A stretch of 64,000 nucleotides of DNA from Aradus depressus (GCA_963662175.1 OY759218.1:49359427-49423426); one strand, 5' to 3'; positions 1 to 10,912 are shown, counted from the first letter of the stretch. Notes: generated by a model not told the origin, from the sequence alone. Numbers and translations: made by a program.

Positions 1-84
1 TTTGGGTTTTGATGATCCCAAATAACAAAATTTCGATGTAACGAAATAGCGTTAACGTAATATAACACAACATAAAAAATATTA

Positions 85-170
85 CTTCCCCAGCTTTACT
101 ATTTATAGAAGATAATCGATCAGAAATTCGATGTTAAGTTTTCAACGGAATTTCATGTTTTCCAGAAATG
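85..170 (-). mobile_element. Family A right end (partial)
   Basis: The right-end module of family A in reverse orientation: ACTTCCCCAGC-like start, a decayed hairpin, then the conserved block ending near CAACGGAATTTCATG. It abuts a second A copy in the opposite orientation. Confidence 0.65.
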
Positions 171-177
171 AAAAAAA

Positions 178-883
178 AAAAAAAGTCGTCGGTGAATCAC
201 CGGCTGTACTTCCGCAGAACGTATTAACCAATTAACTTTTCGCTCCCCCTTCAAAACCAGTCGTTTGCATTAATATTCAATATTTAACTTACATAGGGGC
301 TCCTAAATATTTATACTAAATTTCATGTCGATACATTCATTACATCGGCAGTTATTGAGGTTTTTGAGTTGAGCCCCTCTGATCTCCCCCTTCTGCAGAT
401 TCCGCTGAAAATTGGTGTGTCGTTCTTATGAGGTATTGAATTCACTTATGAAATTTTCACACGTTCATTACAACGGCAGACATTTTTTGATTTAAGCCTC
501 TCCACTAATCTCCCGTTTCCCTCTGACCGATTTAGATCAAAATCGATAGATGTTGTGCTTATGGGGTTCAGATCACACATATAAAATTTCGTGTCGATAC
601 ATCTATTCTATCGGCAGTTATTAAAGTGTTTGTGTTAAGCCTCCCATCTAATCCCCCTTCCCATTGATCGATTTGGCTGAAAATCAATAGGTGTCGTCTT
701 TAGAGGGTTCTGGATTCACATTTAAAATTTTGTGTGGTTGCATTCTCTTTTCTATCAGGAGTTATCGTATTCACAGACACATACTCACACTTGAGGCTGG
801 AAAACATGAAATTCCGTTGAAAACTCCATAACCCCACAAGAACGACACTTATTGATTTTCAGATTCAAAAACCCTAATATCTG
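178..883 (+). mobile_element. Family A element
   Basis: The copy begins with GTCGGTGAATCACCGGC and a mutated GTACTTCC box. It contains about four degenerate ~130-bp monomers, each with a 'cgatacattcattacatcggcagttatt'-like core, then a cacac-rich stretch and the block GAAATTCCGTTGAAAACTCC. The right hairpin is lost where the sequence runs into a Jockey insertion target. No coding capacity. Confidence 0.75.
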
Positions 884-1272
884 TCGATGCACCTTACTTA
901 TTTATTTACATATTCACAACGACAACATTTGTCACTAGTGATTGTGATGATGTGCGGTGGCAAGTGTGTCGCTGTACTGCTGAGGTACGTAACCGAAGAG
1001 GAGTCCAGGCTAGTCCTGGAGCAGGTCCCTCTGCCATGCCCGCTTGAGACGTCGTGGCGGATTTGTGGGGAGAGTGTTCATGGATAATTGCAGAATAAGT
1101 GGATTGGCATGATGATGGAGTTTGTCGTGAAAATTTTGATTGCGTGTCCTGATAACAGAAGGTACAAATGGGATGTTGAGGTCATTATGTAATGTGAGGT
1201 TGGAAACGTAAAATGGGGCACTGGCAATGTGGCGTAGTATGATGGATTGTATTGACTGATCGATGCACCTTA
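884..1272 (-). mobile_element. 5'-truncated Jockey-type LINE with 13-bp target duplication
   Basis: A 363-bp insert (897-1259) lies between two copies of TCGATGCACCTTA (884-896 and 1260-1272). Read on the minus strand it encodes the C-terminus of a Jockey-clade reverse transcriptase, including HNDLNIPFVPSVI- and PRRLKRAWQRDLLQ-like motifs, followed by a short 3' UTR ending AAATAAATAAG. The truncated 5' end faces right. This is a clean target-primed reverse transcription signature. The right target copy was later hit by another insertion. Confidence 0.85.
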
Positions 1273-1638
1273 ATGCATTTTTTTTTTTTTTTTTTGTTTT
1301 AAAATTTCTATTTTATTTTTGTAGAAAATCCAATTTTACAGAAAGGTTCCTTCACCATTACCCTTACACTAAATACAATCAAAAATAATCAGTAAATTAA
1401 AAAAACAATGCTACTTCTTAAGAGAAAATTTAAAAAACTCTTAATGAAAAAGGAAAAAAAAACAAATATAAAATAACTGAATTGAATAGAAAGTAAGTTT
1501 ATAAACAGTCGAAAAACAGAGATTATAATTTTAAAATCGCGATCGGATATTTTTATGCTTCCCTCCCTGAGTTTTCCCTATTTTTTTAACCAAAGCGTTT
1601 TGACTTGCGTCACACTTAAGTAAAAAACCTTAATGCAT
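1267..1638 (-). mobile_element. Poly(A)-tailed retroelement nested in the Jockey target site
   Basis: A 348-bp insert (1279-1626) begins with a poly(T) run on the + strand and is flanked by a 12-bp duplication ACCTTAATGCAT (1267-1278, 1627-1638). This duplication overlaps the right target duplication of the Jockey copy, so this event came later. On the minus strand the insert ends in poly(A). I do not recognise a protein or a tRNA-like promoter in it. It could be a 5'-truncated LINE 3' UTR, a SINE, or a processed transcript. Confidence 0.7.
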
Positions 1639-1659
1639 GTATCAACACGGAGTTAAGTA

Positions 1660-1790
1660 TGATGTTAAGTCTCTGATTGAGACAATTGATTTTCAACCAA
1701 ATCGGTGAATTGGGTTCAGAGGGAGAGCAAGAAATTCGTTTATTAATGGGGAAGTACATAGTCGGAGATTCATCGACAACATTTTTCGAA
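1660..1790 (-). mobile_element. Family A left end (fragment)
   Basis: Last monomer plus left terminus of family A in reverse orientation: GGGGAAGTACATAG followed by a CGGAGATTCATCGAC palindrome. Confidence 0.6.
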
Positions 1791-2363
1791 TAGACTACCC
1801 TGGATTCGGAACAGGGTAGCCCGAGATTGCTATGATGTCGGTCCTTCCTCCCGTCTGACAATATTCCTATACATTTATGTTATACATTTTCATTTATTTT
1901 ATAGAACATACTTAAAACAAACCCAGAAAAATGCATGGCATAAATTGTCTACAAATATTGTCAGAGCATTCTCTCAATTGTTTTGGGTTAAGCTCCCCTT
2001 CTGATTTGACCGATTTAATATGGGTTATTAATTATATTATAATGCAGGTGGCAATAAGTAAGTTTAGAAAAAACAAAAACAAAACATAATGAAATAAATA
2101 TATTTTGAGAGGCTGTCAATGACATGTTGAACGAAAAACAAATTTAATTTATTTCTCTTTTAAACATTTTTAGGTTGTGTTTATTTACCCGTGAAATGTT
2201 TGATGAGCCTTGAATTTCCAGGCTCGCCCACCACAAAATCTGCTCGTTCTTTGTTAGTTATACACTCAGTTACTCACTGACTCATTCACAGAAATTCTCA
2301 CTCACCACATCAGGGATTTTATACCCAGAAGCTGGGCGGAAGAGACCATGCAGGACTGGGAAC
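1791..2363. other. No recognisable feature
   Basis: AT-rich sequence. A weak family A-like phrase occurs near 1985. Nothing coding is visible. Confidence 0.5.
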
Positions 2364-3020
2364 GGTATCGTCAGTGCTGGATTACCCAATAGGCCAGACT
2401 AGGGCATGGCCTGGGGCCCTTCATCCCCGTAAAAATTGAAAATGGATTCACACTTATGTTAAATCGAAATTTCCATCAAAACCCCAGTTCATTCATTCTG
2501 AACTTTACGAAATTTTGATTCGAGATGATCTTGCAACTGTTTAACCAAACGTTGAAATTGCTCTTCGCATTTTTTTAACGCTCATGATAACAAATGGTTC
2601 TGCGGGGCGCTCTTTTCCAAAATTAAAACGAATCAAAAGCGAGCAAAGAAGCATTATGCATCAAAAACGATTAGACATGCTGAGTTTGATGTTCATTGAA
2701 TCAGATGTTCTTCGTCAAATTGATTTTGAAGACATCATCAATGATTTTAGCGACCTCAAGTGTAGAAAGAAAGATTTTCAAAGACAAATCTTATATCAAC
2801 GTTTGTATTATAAATTGATATTGTTAATAACATGTTTTTGTAATTTTAGTTCTGAAAAGAATATATACTTTAACAAAAAATAAAGTTTATTTAATGTTTA
2901 AACCTTAGAAATAATAACCTTAAAATAAACATTTTATTGCAGTTTGTAAAAAAAGGGGAGGACCCAAAAATTTTAAGGGCCTAGGGCCTCCTTTTCGCTT
3001 AATCCGGCACTGGGTATCGA
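2364..3020 (+). mobile_element. hAT transposon remnant with inverted ends and 8-bp target duplication
   Basis: The element spans 2372-3012 and starts CAGTGCTGGATTA; the other end is TAATCCGGCACTG, its inverted match. Flanks GGTATCGT (2364-2371) and GGTATCGA (3013-3020) form an 8-bp duplication with one mismatch, the hallmark size for hAT. Inside, 2584-2780 encodes the C-terminal dimerisation region of a ZMYM-like hAT transposase, with AGRSFPKLKRIKSEQRS and RLDMLSLMFIESDVLRQIDF. The catalytic region is deleted, so the copy is non-autonomous. Confidence 0.87.
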
Positions 3021-3023
3021 TAG

Positions 3024-3110
3024 GTTTTTTGACTCATGTTCGGGCATTAATTAAGAGGTCATATATCGCCTACTACCAGAGTGCTTTTTGGTCGTCCTGG
3101 TGGACAACCC
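3024..3110 (-). mobile_element. SINE-1 tail fragment
   Basis: The reverse complement matches the SINE-1 body: a 'ctggtagtaggcgatat' motif, 'gcccgaacatgagtc' and the flanking bases seen in the 11.7-, 48.8- and 54.9-kb copies. The tRNA-like head is missing. Confidence 0.7.
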
Positions 3111-3122
3111 TGGGCCGAGTGC

Positions 3123-3740
3123 GTTTTACTTCCCCAACTCTACCAAGTGTAGAGGAAGTTATGTATCTATCAAAAATTCTATGCGGAGTTTTCAATTGAA
3201 TTTCATGCTTTCCGACCTTCAGATTCCAAATATGAAAAAAAAAATTCTCTCTGTGAACACGATAACTTCCAATAGGATGAATGTATTCATACGAAATTTT
3301 ATATGCGTGACCTGAACCCCACGAGGAGAACACTTGTTAATTTTCAACTGAATCAGAATCGGCAGAAGGGAAGAAGGGGGATTAGAGGGTGGGCTCAACT
3401 CAAAAATTGTAAAAACTGCCGATGTAACGAATATATCGACATGAAATTTCATAATTTAAGTCAAAACCCATCGAGGACACAACCTGTCTAATTTCAACGT
3501 TATTGGCCGAAGGAAGGGGGGGTTTAGGGGAGGGGGCTCAATTCATAAACTCTAACAACTGCCCATGTAATGAGTTTAACGGCACAAATTTTTGTATGAA
3601 GATTTAGGAGCCTCTATGTAAGTCAACTATTGAATATTAACGCAAACGGTCGACTGGTTTTGAAGGGAGCGAAATTTTAATTGATTAATTCGTTCTGGGG
3701 AAGTACATTACCGGTGATTCACTGACGACTTTTTTATTTA
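3123..3740 (-). mobile_element. Family A element, nearly complete
   Basis: In reverse orientation both termini are present: the right hairpin (ACTTCCCC at 3128, GAGGAAGT near 3148) and the left palindrome (CCGGTGATTCACTGACGAC near 3711-3730) preceded by CTGGGGAAGTACA. Between them lie about three ~130-bp monomers. Confidence 0.8.
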
Positions 3741-4097
3741 TTTTTCCCTTCCATAATTGCTTTAGCAGCTATCAAAATTTTTTTTGGGGGTTTCATGTGT
3801 AACTAGCATATACTATCTCATTAAGAACATCAGTCAAAGTGGACCTGGTAGAAGTACAGAAGAGAGACGAGAATGGAGATAGAGAGGCAGGGCCACTAAC
3901 ATTGACAGAACCTGGACAGAGTAGGTTCACTGTCCAATATCCACAGTCCAATGTCCACTGTCCATAGTCCACTGTCCACAGTCCACAGTCCACAGCTCAT
4001 TACTCGCCTTTCTTGGCATCCCCTTTCGTGCAACAACACATGACACAATCACACCTAATCAACTATTTAATTAGCACATAGCTAACGTTACATTTAT
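3741..4097. repeat. Unassigned, with short tandem repeat
   Basis: At about 3930-3998 there is an imperfect tandem array based on GTCCACTGTCCACA (period about 14 with variants). The rest is unassigned. Confidence 0.6.
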
Positions 4098-4400
4098 ACA
4101 AGGTGTAACAAGTTGAAACATCGATATTTGGGTATCTTATGGGAAAATTAATTGTCAACAAAAAGTTAACATTGGTCCAAAAATGCTTCCATAAAAAATT
4201 AGACCCCAAAAACCTATGAAATTCAGGTTTTTTAAAACATTTTTACAAATATTTCGGGAACTATCTGTTTTTCACAAAAAGTACCGAAATAAAAGTTGTA
4301 GAGAATAAAATAATCTTTGAGGGTTCAAATTGTCTTTTCACATTGCATAGGTTCTGAATTAACCAGCCTTAAAAGCATGAAGTGTTTTTCGGCTATTGAC
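4098..4400 (+). mobile_element. Terminal fragment related to the 12.2-kb mariner-type element
   Basis: TACAAGGTGTAACAAGTTG, then a phrase parallel to 'aacataggtccgcaaatgcttt', matches the inverted-repeat design of the element at 12214-13663 at low identity. No partner end is visible before the LINE at 4690, so this is a single end or solo terminus. Confidence 0.45.
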
Positions 4401-4689
4401 ATAGAGTTTTGACAAACAGTCTTACTTATGCAGTTACTATCTTAGATATTTTTTATTTCCAAGGTTTTCCTTCCCTGTTGGTTTTGCATTTTATTTTTCT
4501 GCATTACTTTAACAAATCTTACCATAGGAAGATGAAAGGGTAAACGGAAGGTGAAAAAATGGAAAACTACGTGAATTTCTAAAAAAAAATAAGAATTTTT
4601 TTTAATTTATTAGTATGAAATAATTCTTTTCAAAAAATCAAAAATCGTGTTTCGTATCCAAAAAAATTATTTGATAGAAAGCTTTTTTT

Positions 4690-5614
4690 TTTTTTTTTGT
4701 TCCTCAGATATCCTCCTTAAAGGTCTGTCGATTATACGTTATATTTAATCATTATTTTTCATTACTTGTGTACTCATTTATTTTATTTCTCTTTATGTAT
4801 TTATTATTTATTTTATTTTTTAAATTTAAATATTTTTGTAAAAAATATTAATTTTTTGTTTATTTCTTATTCCTATTATTATTTTATGGATTTATTTATG
4901 TTTTTTTTTATTCATTCATTTATATTTGTTTAATATATATATTTTATTTTTTTATTTTAAATATTTTTGTTATTGTTAAATTTATTTTTATTAATCTTTT
5001 TTATCCTACGCCCACCTTTGGCATTTCAGCCATGAGGTGTCTTGCAACCCAATACAGCAACGCCTTATATTTATCGTGGGACAAGTTTCTCTGGTCTTTG
5101 GCAATGTCAAGCAGCGCAGAGCAGGTCGGGAGGTGATCCCCGTCATTTCTCCATCTTTGCAGAGCGGGCATATTGGGGAGTCGGCCACTCCTATCCTCTT
5201 TAGATGTTTCTGGAGACAGTCGTGTCCTGTGAACATTCTGAAGTTGGCCACCTCCACCCTCCTAGCCATGTCGCCTGCTATCCGATGTTTCTCCTTCAGC
5301 AGGACTCCCCATCTCTTGCCAGCAGCTGCCCTCTTCAGATGTTTCTGGAGACAGTCGTGTCCTGTGAACATTCTGAAGTTGGCCACCTCCACCCTCCTAG
5401 TCATGTCGCCTGCTATCCGATGTTTCTCCTTCAGCAGGACTCCCCATCTTTTGCCAGCAGCTGCCCTCGTCTGGTGTTCCCTCAGCAGATCTCTGTAAGC
5501 CTTGTCAATCTGCTTCTTTGCAGTATCCAGATTGGTGGAGGTGGAGGCTTCAGAGTCTATACATTTTGTATCCTGCCAACCTCCCCAAAAACCGCTAATC
5601 CTATAAATTTGCAA
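4690..5614 (-). pseudogene. R1-like LINE C-terminus and 3' UTR with internal tandem duplication
   Basis: On the minus strand 5614-5006 encodes the C-terminal part of a non-LTR retrotransposon polyprotein downstream of the RNase H region: FRMFTGHDCLQKHLKRIG followed by CPLCKDGEMTG, the usual cysteine cluster. A 45-residue block (RAAAGKRWGVLL to HLK) occurs twice in tandem, period 135 bp at about 5198-5467, nearly identical. The section after the cysteine cluster (IRRCCIGLQDTSW...) looks frame-shifted from the normal ending. Below 5006 follows an AT-rich 3' UTR whose last part ('gacagacctttaaggaggatatc' region, 4700-4735) recurs at 10170 and 35800 in the other orientation, then a poly(A) at 4683-4699. 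Confidence 0.75.
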
Positions 5615-6058
5615 TTTCTGATCATATGAACATTATTAAACTTGGGTTTTCATTGTTCATCCTCCCGTAACTTGTATGTAATTAATTTGCTCTAATTAGC
5701 AATATTAGTTGTACTACCAACATCGATACTAATTTAATTGTATTTAATCGGTAGTGTGTACTGTTCGGTGGTTACCCTTCTGGGTTAATTGTTTCTTGAA
5801 CTGAGCCATTCGGAGAATTCCGGTCTTATGTCTGATTCAGGGGTAGGGTTGGGGGCCTGCCATTATCAGACGAACACAAAGAGACCCCCGGTCAATAAAG
5901 TGACCGCTCATTTCAAACCTTCACCAAATGTAGAGAAAGTCATGTTGTCACTAGTCGCCCGGTTGCACCAGTTAAGGCATTCAGCAGTTGTGCAATGCGG
6001 TAGGAGTGGGGGGGGGGGGGGGGGGGGGGGGGGCTCTATAACCGAAGATATTTTGATT
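5615..6058. repeat. Unassigned, ending in a long G tract
   Basis: Nothing recognised except an uninterrupted G run at about 6008-6033. The run could pause polymerases and be a sequencing weak spot. Confidence 0.6.
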
Positions 6059-6135
6059 TTTACTTCCCCAACTACAACGAAGTATATATAATTAGTTAGA
6101 AATTCCATGTTATTTTTTTAACCGAAAATTCAAGC
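6059..6135 (-). mobile_element. Family A right end (fragment)
   Basis: TACTTCCCCAACTAC and the following 'agaaattccatg' block are the reversed right end of family A. It leads into diverged family B sequence. Confidence 0.55.
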
Positions 6136-6149
6136 TTTCCCTGATTCCA

Positions 6150-6860
6150 AAAATGGCTTATCCAATAGCTCTAAGGCTTTTCTTATAGAGTCGCAAGTCT
6201 TTGATTTCGAGAGCTTTAAATGAGCTTACACAGCTCTTACAGGAAAATTCAGAATATATTATGTTCAATATGTCGGGTTCTATGAATTTAGAACGGGGCT
6301 CACTTGAAAGGCCAGTGACCTAACCATTCTGAGTTCCACGCGACTTAGTCTGAAATTTCCATTGGAAAGGGGTCTAGATTCCAATTTAAAAGTCTTTAAA
6401 ATAGAAGCAACTATGTCCGAATCATTATTTTGTTGTTTTTAAAAGGCGGGCACCATGAAATAAAATATATCTCTCTTCAATATATTCAACTTTTATTTGG
6501 AGAGATTTTTGATTAAGTCATAAATATTAATGGTATCTTGTAAAATGTACCGAAGCCCCAAAGTAAAGAGGTCTTACATTTCGTCTGATTTCTGCCAAAA
6601 TCTAATCAAATCTACGTTAGCATAATATGCTGCACATATTATGTGACTTCTCTGTTCCAAATTCCAAGTTAATAGTTACAAAGTTTCTGCATTATAGCGC
6701 TCACAAAGTTCAAATCACATACAGAGATCATCGCTAAAAAGGGCCAAAACGTGTTAAGAGGACATTAAAATGTGAATGACAGTTGAAAACTCGATCTCGG
6801 ATTTTCGAACTATTACAATGCTTTCTTTTCCTAAAGGTATAGGAAGTAAAATAAAGCTCT
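6150..6860 (+). mobile_element. Family B element
   Basis: Recognised by the block 'ggtatcttgtaaaatgtacc' (near 6530), 'tcgtctgatttctgccaaaatc' (6575-6600), a stretch on rising bases to 'gcgctcacaaagtt', and the closing module TGAAAACTCGATCTCGGATT with a short hairpin-like end near 6840. Six or more other copies occur in the window. Non-coding. Confidence 0.65.
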
Positions 6861-6899
6861 CTTAAAAATATTCTTCGAATAACTTTTACATGACCAATT

Positions 6900-7808
6900 G
6901 CTCGAACCGACCCTTCCTTTCACATTATTCCTCATCCTTTAATCCTACTTAACCCATAGAACCTTCTGCGTAAGCCAAGATTCTTCCGTTTCTCTTATGT
7001 CTTCTCAAAACGCTGGCGTTCCTCAAACAAGTATCCTTGGTCCTATCCTTTTCACGATATACAAAGCTGACATCCCCATTAACCCAGCTCCATTCATTTG
7101 CGGACGGTACTGTTATTCTCTCCTCTCATCCTGATCCAGTCCTTTCATCTCGCAATCTCCAAGAAGACTTCACATCTCTTCAATCTTGGTATAAAAAATA
7201 GATAATAAAAGTGAACGACAACCGTTCACATAGTATTCACCCTTCGTCCAAAATATACTTGCCTTCCCGTCTTCCTCAACAGCAATCCCATTCCTTTAAA
7301 GAAGGAAGGTTGCTACCTAGCCCTCATACTTGACAAACGAATGACGTGAAGTCTTCACACCAGACTGAAAAGACAAGAAATGAACAGACGATACAAACTG
7401 TTACTAAATAAGGACAAAATTTCAAAATTGACTTTGTGGACTTATGGACTTGAACTATGGGGTTCTGCCAAAGCTTCCAATTTTCAGCGCATTCAATCCT
7501 TGCAATCCAAAATCCTTCGTACAATAGCCATTGCACCTTATTACATCTGCAACAAAACCCTTTAGTACCCACAATAATTCTCTAGTCCGTGCCCGCCCTT
7601 CACACTTCCTGAACGATGCCTCAAGCACCAATGGCCTAGAGCGCTTTCTTAGATCAGGCAGCGACAGTGATTAGCCATAAATCAGTGTCTAGGAAGTGTC
7701 ACCTCTGGGTGATTTCTCACCTCGTGACATTTTGACATTGTCATTTCTTCTCCCTTACCACATTTACTTGTTCTATATATTCTTTATACTGTTGTAAACA
7801 AAAAAAAA
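6900..7808 (+). pseudogene. Jockey-type LINE remnant, RT to poly(A)
   Basis: At 7009-7060 one frame gives NAGVPQTSILGPILFTIY, the conserved RT motif of Jockey-clade elements. At 7380-7565 the frame continues with LWTYGLELWGSAKASNFQ, the standard Jockey thumb region. A 3' UTR with 'ctgggtgatttctcacc' ends in poly(A) at about 7800-7808 and matches the tails at 24662 and 56650. Stops and frameshifts make it non-functional. Confidence 0.85.
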
Positions 7809-8275
7809 TTACTCCGGGCTACGCCGAGTGAACGTTCTAATGGAAAAGTAAAAACACTTTCCATCTAGTCATTTGATGTTGGACAAGTTTAATGGGTTAG
7901 CAATTAGTGTATAATAAGCAAATATTAACTGAGAGACAGGAACAGACAGAGAGACAAGTGATGAATTATGTAGAAGAGGTTGGAGTGTTGTAATGTTGGA
8001 GTGTTGTAATGTTGGAGTGATGTAGTGTTGGAATGTTGTAGTGTTGGAGTCAGCCCGAAGTGTCAACTGAGAGCAACCGAGGGACCAAGGAACCTTTGAT
8101 CTCTCAACAGCTCGACCAACCAAACGTGAATGCCATCCACTTAGGTGTATTTACCACCATACTGTCTGCTCATGCAGTCAGTCAAATAACACAACTACAG
8201 AGCATACTTGGACTGAAATATCTTGGGTCACAACTGAAACACAACTTCCCACTATATGGAAAGATGCCTAGAAAA
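7809..8275. repeat. Unassigned, with 17-bp minisatellite
   Basis: About 7976-8050 holds around five copies of GTTGGAGTGTTGTAAT variants. An 87-codon open frame crosses 8060-8323 but has no recognised motif and runs into family A sequence, so it is not called. Confidence 0.6.
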
Positions 8276-8280
8276 AAGGA

Positions 8281-9320
8281 TGTCGGTGACTCACCAGCAA
8301 TGTACAACCCCAGAACAAATTAATCAATTAAATTTTCGCTAATAATCAATATTTGACTTACGGAGGGGTTTCTAAATCTTCATGCTAAATGATGTGTCGA
8401 CACATTCATTTTAGCGGCAGTTATTGGGGTTTTTGAGTTAACCCCCTCCCCTCCCTTCGGCCAATTTCGCTGAAAATCAATAGGTGTCGTCCTTATGGGG
8501 TTCTGAATGCACATATCAATTTTTGTGTCGATACATTCATAACACATCACAATGGATAGAAATTACATGCAGTGTACCTCAAGGACCAATCTTGGGGCGG
8601 CTGCAGTTCCTCATATACGTCAACGATTTACCTAGTTATATGAAACTCTTTACATCATTCCTTTTCGCGGATGATACTTATAATCTTGTGACGGCTAAAA
8701 ACCCAACTGAGGAAATAAAAAAAGTTCCATCCAATACATGGACTGAACATTTGGCTGTTATCAGTAAGAAACTGAGTTCCTGCTTCTTACTTCGTAAACT
8801 TAAAAAGATCGTGCCAAAGGAAACATTAATTAAATTATATTATGCATATTTCCATTACCTATGTAATCAGTTATATAAACATTGGGGGAGCTTTAGCTCG
8901 AGTATTAATTTTTAGACTTCAAAAGAAAGTGCTAAGAGCAATAAATATTATTACTCAAAAAAGAAGCTGCAGAGGAAAATTTAAAATAAATCTATTGTAT
9001 AATATTATTATAATATTATTTTTGTACTCATATTTTCAAGAATTGTTTTCTTAATTTCATTTTATTTTTTAGTTTATTCTACTATGAATTCTAATCCATA
9101 TGTGTCAGACTGTAAGAGCTAATATCAGTTTATGTATCTAAGCTATCTTAATGTATACATTCTTATGACGTATCCTATTAAGTGTACTATTACCATGTTA
9201 TGGTTTAACGGATATGAATAAATTATTACTATTATAGAGCTGACAAAATTTCAATCCCCTACTGGTGTCCGCTTATGGGAAGTTCCACTGTACTTCGTAC
9301 AGCTGGGGAAATTGAAGAAG
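8281..9320 (+). mobile_element. Family A element split by a LINE insertion
   Basis: The left end (GTCGGTGACTCACCAGC near 8282) and about two monomers run to about 8545. A LINE fragment occupies about 8545-9240. A right-end hairpin resumes at about 9278-9315 with CTGTACTTCGTACAGCTGGGGAA. The simplest reading is insertion of the LINE into an existing A copy. No clear target duplication was found. Confidence 0.6.
8545..9240 (+). pseudogene. Non-LTR retrotransposon RT fragment with 3' end
   Basis: 8484-8915 contains VPQGPILGRLQFLIYVNDL and FLFADDTYNLVT, i.e. RT motifs with the catalytic FADD box. It jumps directly to the thumb motif LRKLKKIVPKETLIKLYYA, implying an internal deletion. A second frame (8842-9054) carries LQKKVLRAINIITQKRSC. 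The 3' UTR ends in ATT-type repeats at about 9225. Copies of the same 3' end occur reversed at 9757 and 35323, and coding fragments at 47445. Confidence 0.8.
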
Positions 9321-9720
9321 TGTCCCGAAAAGTCCTTCATAGAATGACAATTTCTGAGAAATGAATGAGAGCATAGATGGAATAGCTAGAGAATGGGTAT
9401 TGTGTGAGGATTGGGTGGGAACCAATTGGTTGGATGAATCCTTTGATAATTTGCAATGGAGAGAGGAGAGACTGAATACTCGAATATACGAGGCAGACAC
9501 TCATCACATAACATAAGATCACATACCGCAGCATATACCTCATGTGATGTCATGTAACCACACATTTCGATTAGGATCTGACTCCCACAATCAGTTCTAC
9601 AGGAAACTATCTCCTTCCAATTTCCTCAATTTACCCTCAACTTTTCCAACAATCTCATTTAATAACAACATTTTCCCTCAAACAGGATTTTCCTTTTTTT
9701 GTGTAGGTCAAAGCGTCATG
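9321..9720. other. No recognisable feature
   Basis: Open frames up to 75 codons occur but none has a recognised motif. The region is neither clearly repetitive within the window nor exon-like. Confidence 0.5.
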
Positions 9721-9755
9721 AGGGAAGTACATTGCCAGTGATTAACCGACGATTG
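9721..9755 (-). mobile_element. Family A left end (fragment)
   Basis: GGGAAGTACATTGCCAGTGATTAACCGACGA is the reversed left terminus (palindrome decayed). Confidence 0.6.
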
Positions 9756-9756
9756 T

Positions 9757-10190
9757 TATAATAATATTAATAATAATATTTATTTCGGTTAAACCATAAC
9801 ATGCTAATAGGATACGTCATAAGAATGTATACATTAAGATAGATTATAAATTAGATACATAAACAGATATTAGAGTCTGACACACATGGATTAGAATTAA
9901 CAATACTACTAAAAAATAAAATGGAATGAATAAATAAATACTTGAAAATATGATTATAAAAATAATAAAATTAATAAAAAATAAAGTAGATATATTTTTT
10001 TATTTAATTAAAATTAAGATAATAATTTTTGATAACTTTTCCTCTGGTCACAATGTGCGAAATATAAAGCTAATAGTAATACTTAAAAGAGAAGAACAAG
10101 AAAAATAAATTAGTAAAGAAATAATAAAAAATAATAATTAAAACATAGATTCTCCTTAAAGAGGATATCTACGGAGGAACTCTGCCAAAA
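9757..10190 (-). mobile_element. LINE 3'-end composite (copy 1)
   Basis: 9757-9985 is the reverse complement of the LINE 3' region ending at 9240, beginning with ATT repeats. From about 10000 to 10190 the sequence instead matches, in + orientation, the 3' UTR tail of the R1-like LINE at 4690-5005. The same head-to-tail combination recurs at 35323-35830. Confidence 0.6.
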
Positions 10191-10195
10191 ATGAA

Positions 10196-10605
10196 ATTGA
10201 AAATCCATTCTATTCGGGAGGAAATTCCATGTTGAGTTTTCACCAGAATTGTCTTCTCAACCCCTGATTCTAAAAATGATAAAAAAAAAACATTCTGTCT
10301 ATGAACTTGGTAACTTCCGTTCGAATAAATATATCGATATGAAATTGACTTTTTTTGGAGTACGTGCGAAAACTTAGTTGATTAGTTGGCGCTGGGGAAG
10401 TACAATGCCTGGAATTCACTCATCACTTTTTTACTTGCCCAGCTATAGCTTCTATAGGAGTACGTCCTTGGAGGCTACTCAATACACATATAAAATGTTG
10501 TGTCCATAAATTCATTCTATCGGCAGTTATCGTTATCTATCCATTGAAAACTCCGCCAAGAATTTCTGACCGATTACATAACTTCCCCTATACTGGGGAA
10601 GTTAA
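10196..10605. mobile_element. Two short family A copies
   Basis: 10196-10432 is a reversed A copy (right-end block then GCTGGGGAAGTACAATGCC). 10438-10605 is a compact forward copy with one partial monomer and the closing block GACCGATTACATAACTTCCC, plus a shortened hairpin CTTCCCCTATACTGGGGAAG. Confidence 0.65.
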
Positions 10606-10912
10606 AGTAATTAAGTCGTTTTCTCGTATTTATGTATCAAGTATGCAGGCGTTTTCAGCTTCGAATAAATATCGGTTTCATAAATACAGGATCTGAACGA
10701 CGAGCCTCTCTGGCCCAGAGAATTGAAGAATTGAAAAAAAAAACTTTGTAAGAATCATCAATCACATTGATGGACTACTAATTACATAATGTAATTTTGT
10801 TTTCTTTATTAAGATTTTTTTAAAAATATATACCAAAATTGTTAATTGCAACTGGTGGTAATCATTATTAATTAATCTTTCCTTATTTTGAATTTAAGTA
10901 AGTACAGTAAAA
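10606..10912. other. No recognisable feature
   Basis: AT-rich, without visible coding or repeat structure. Confidence 0.5.

Noticed and set aside
5037..5629. Two + strand frames of 141-153 codons
   Set aside because: Shadows of the minus-strand LINE coding sequence; their internal repetition mirrors the 135-bp duplication.
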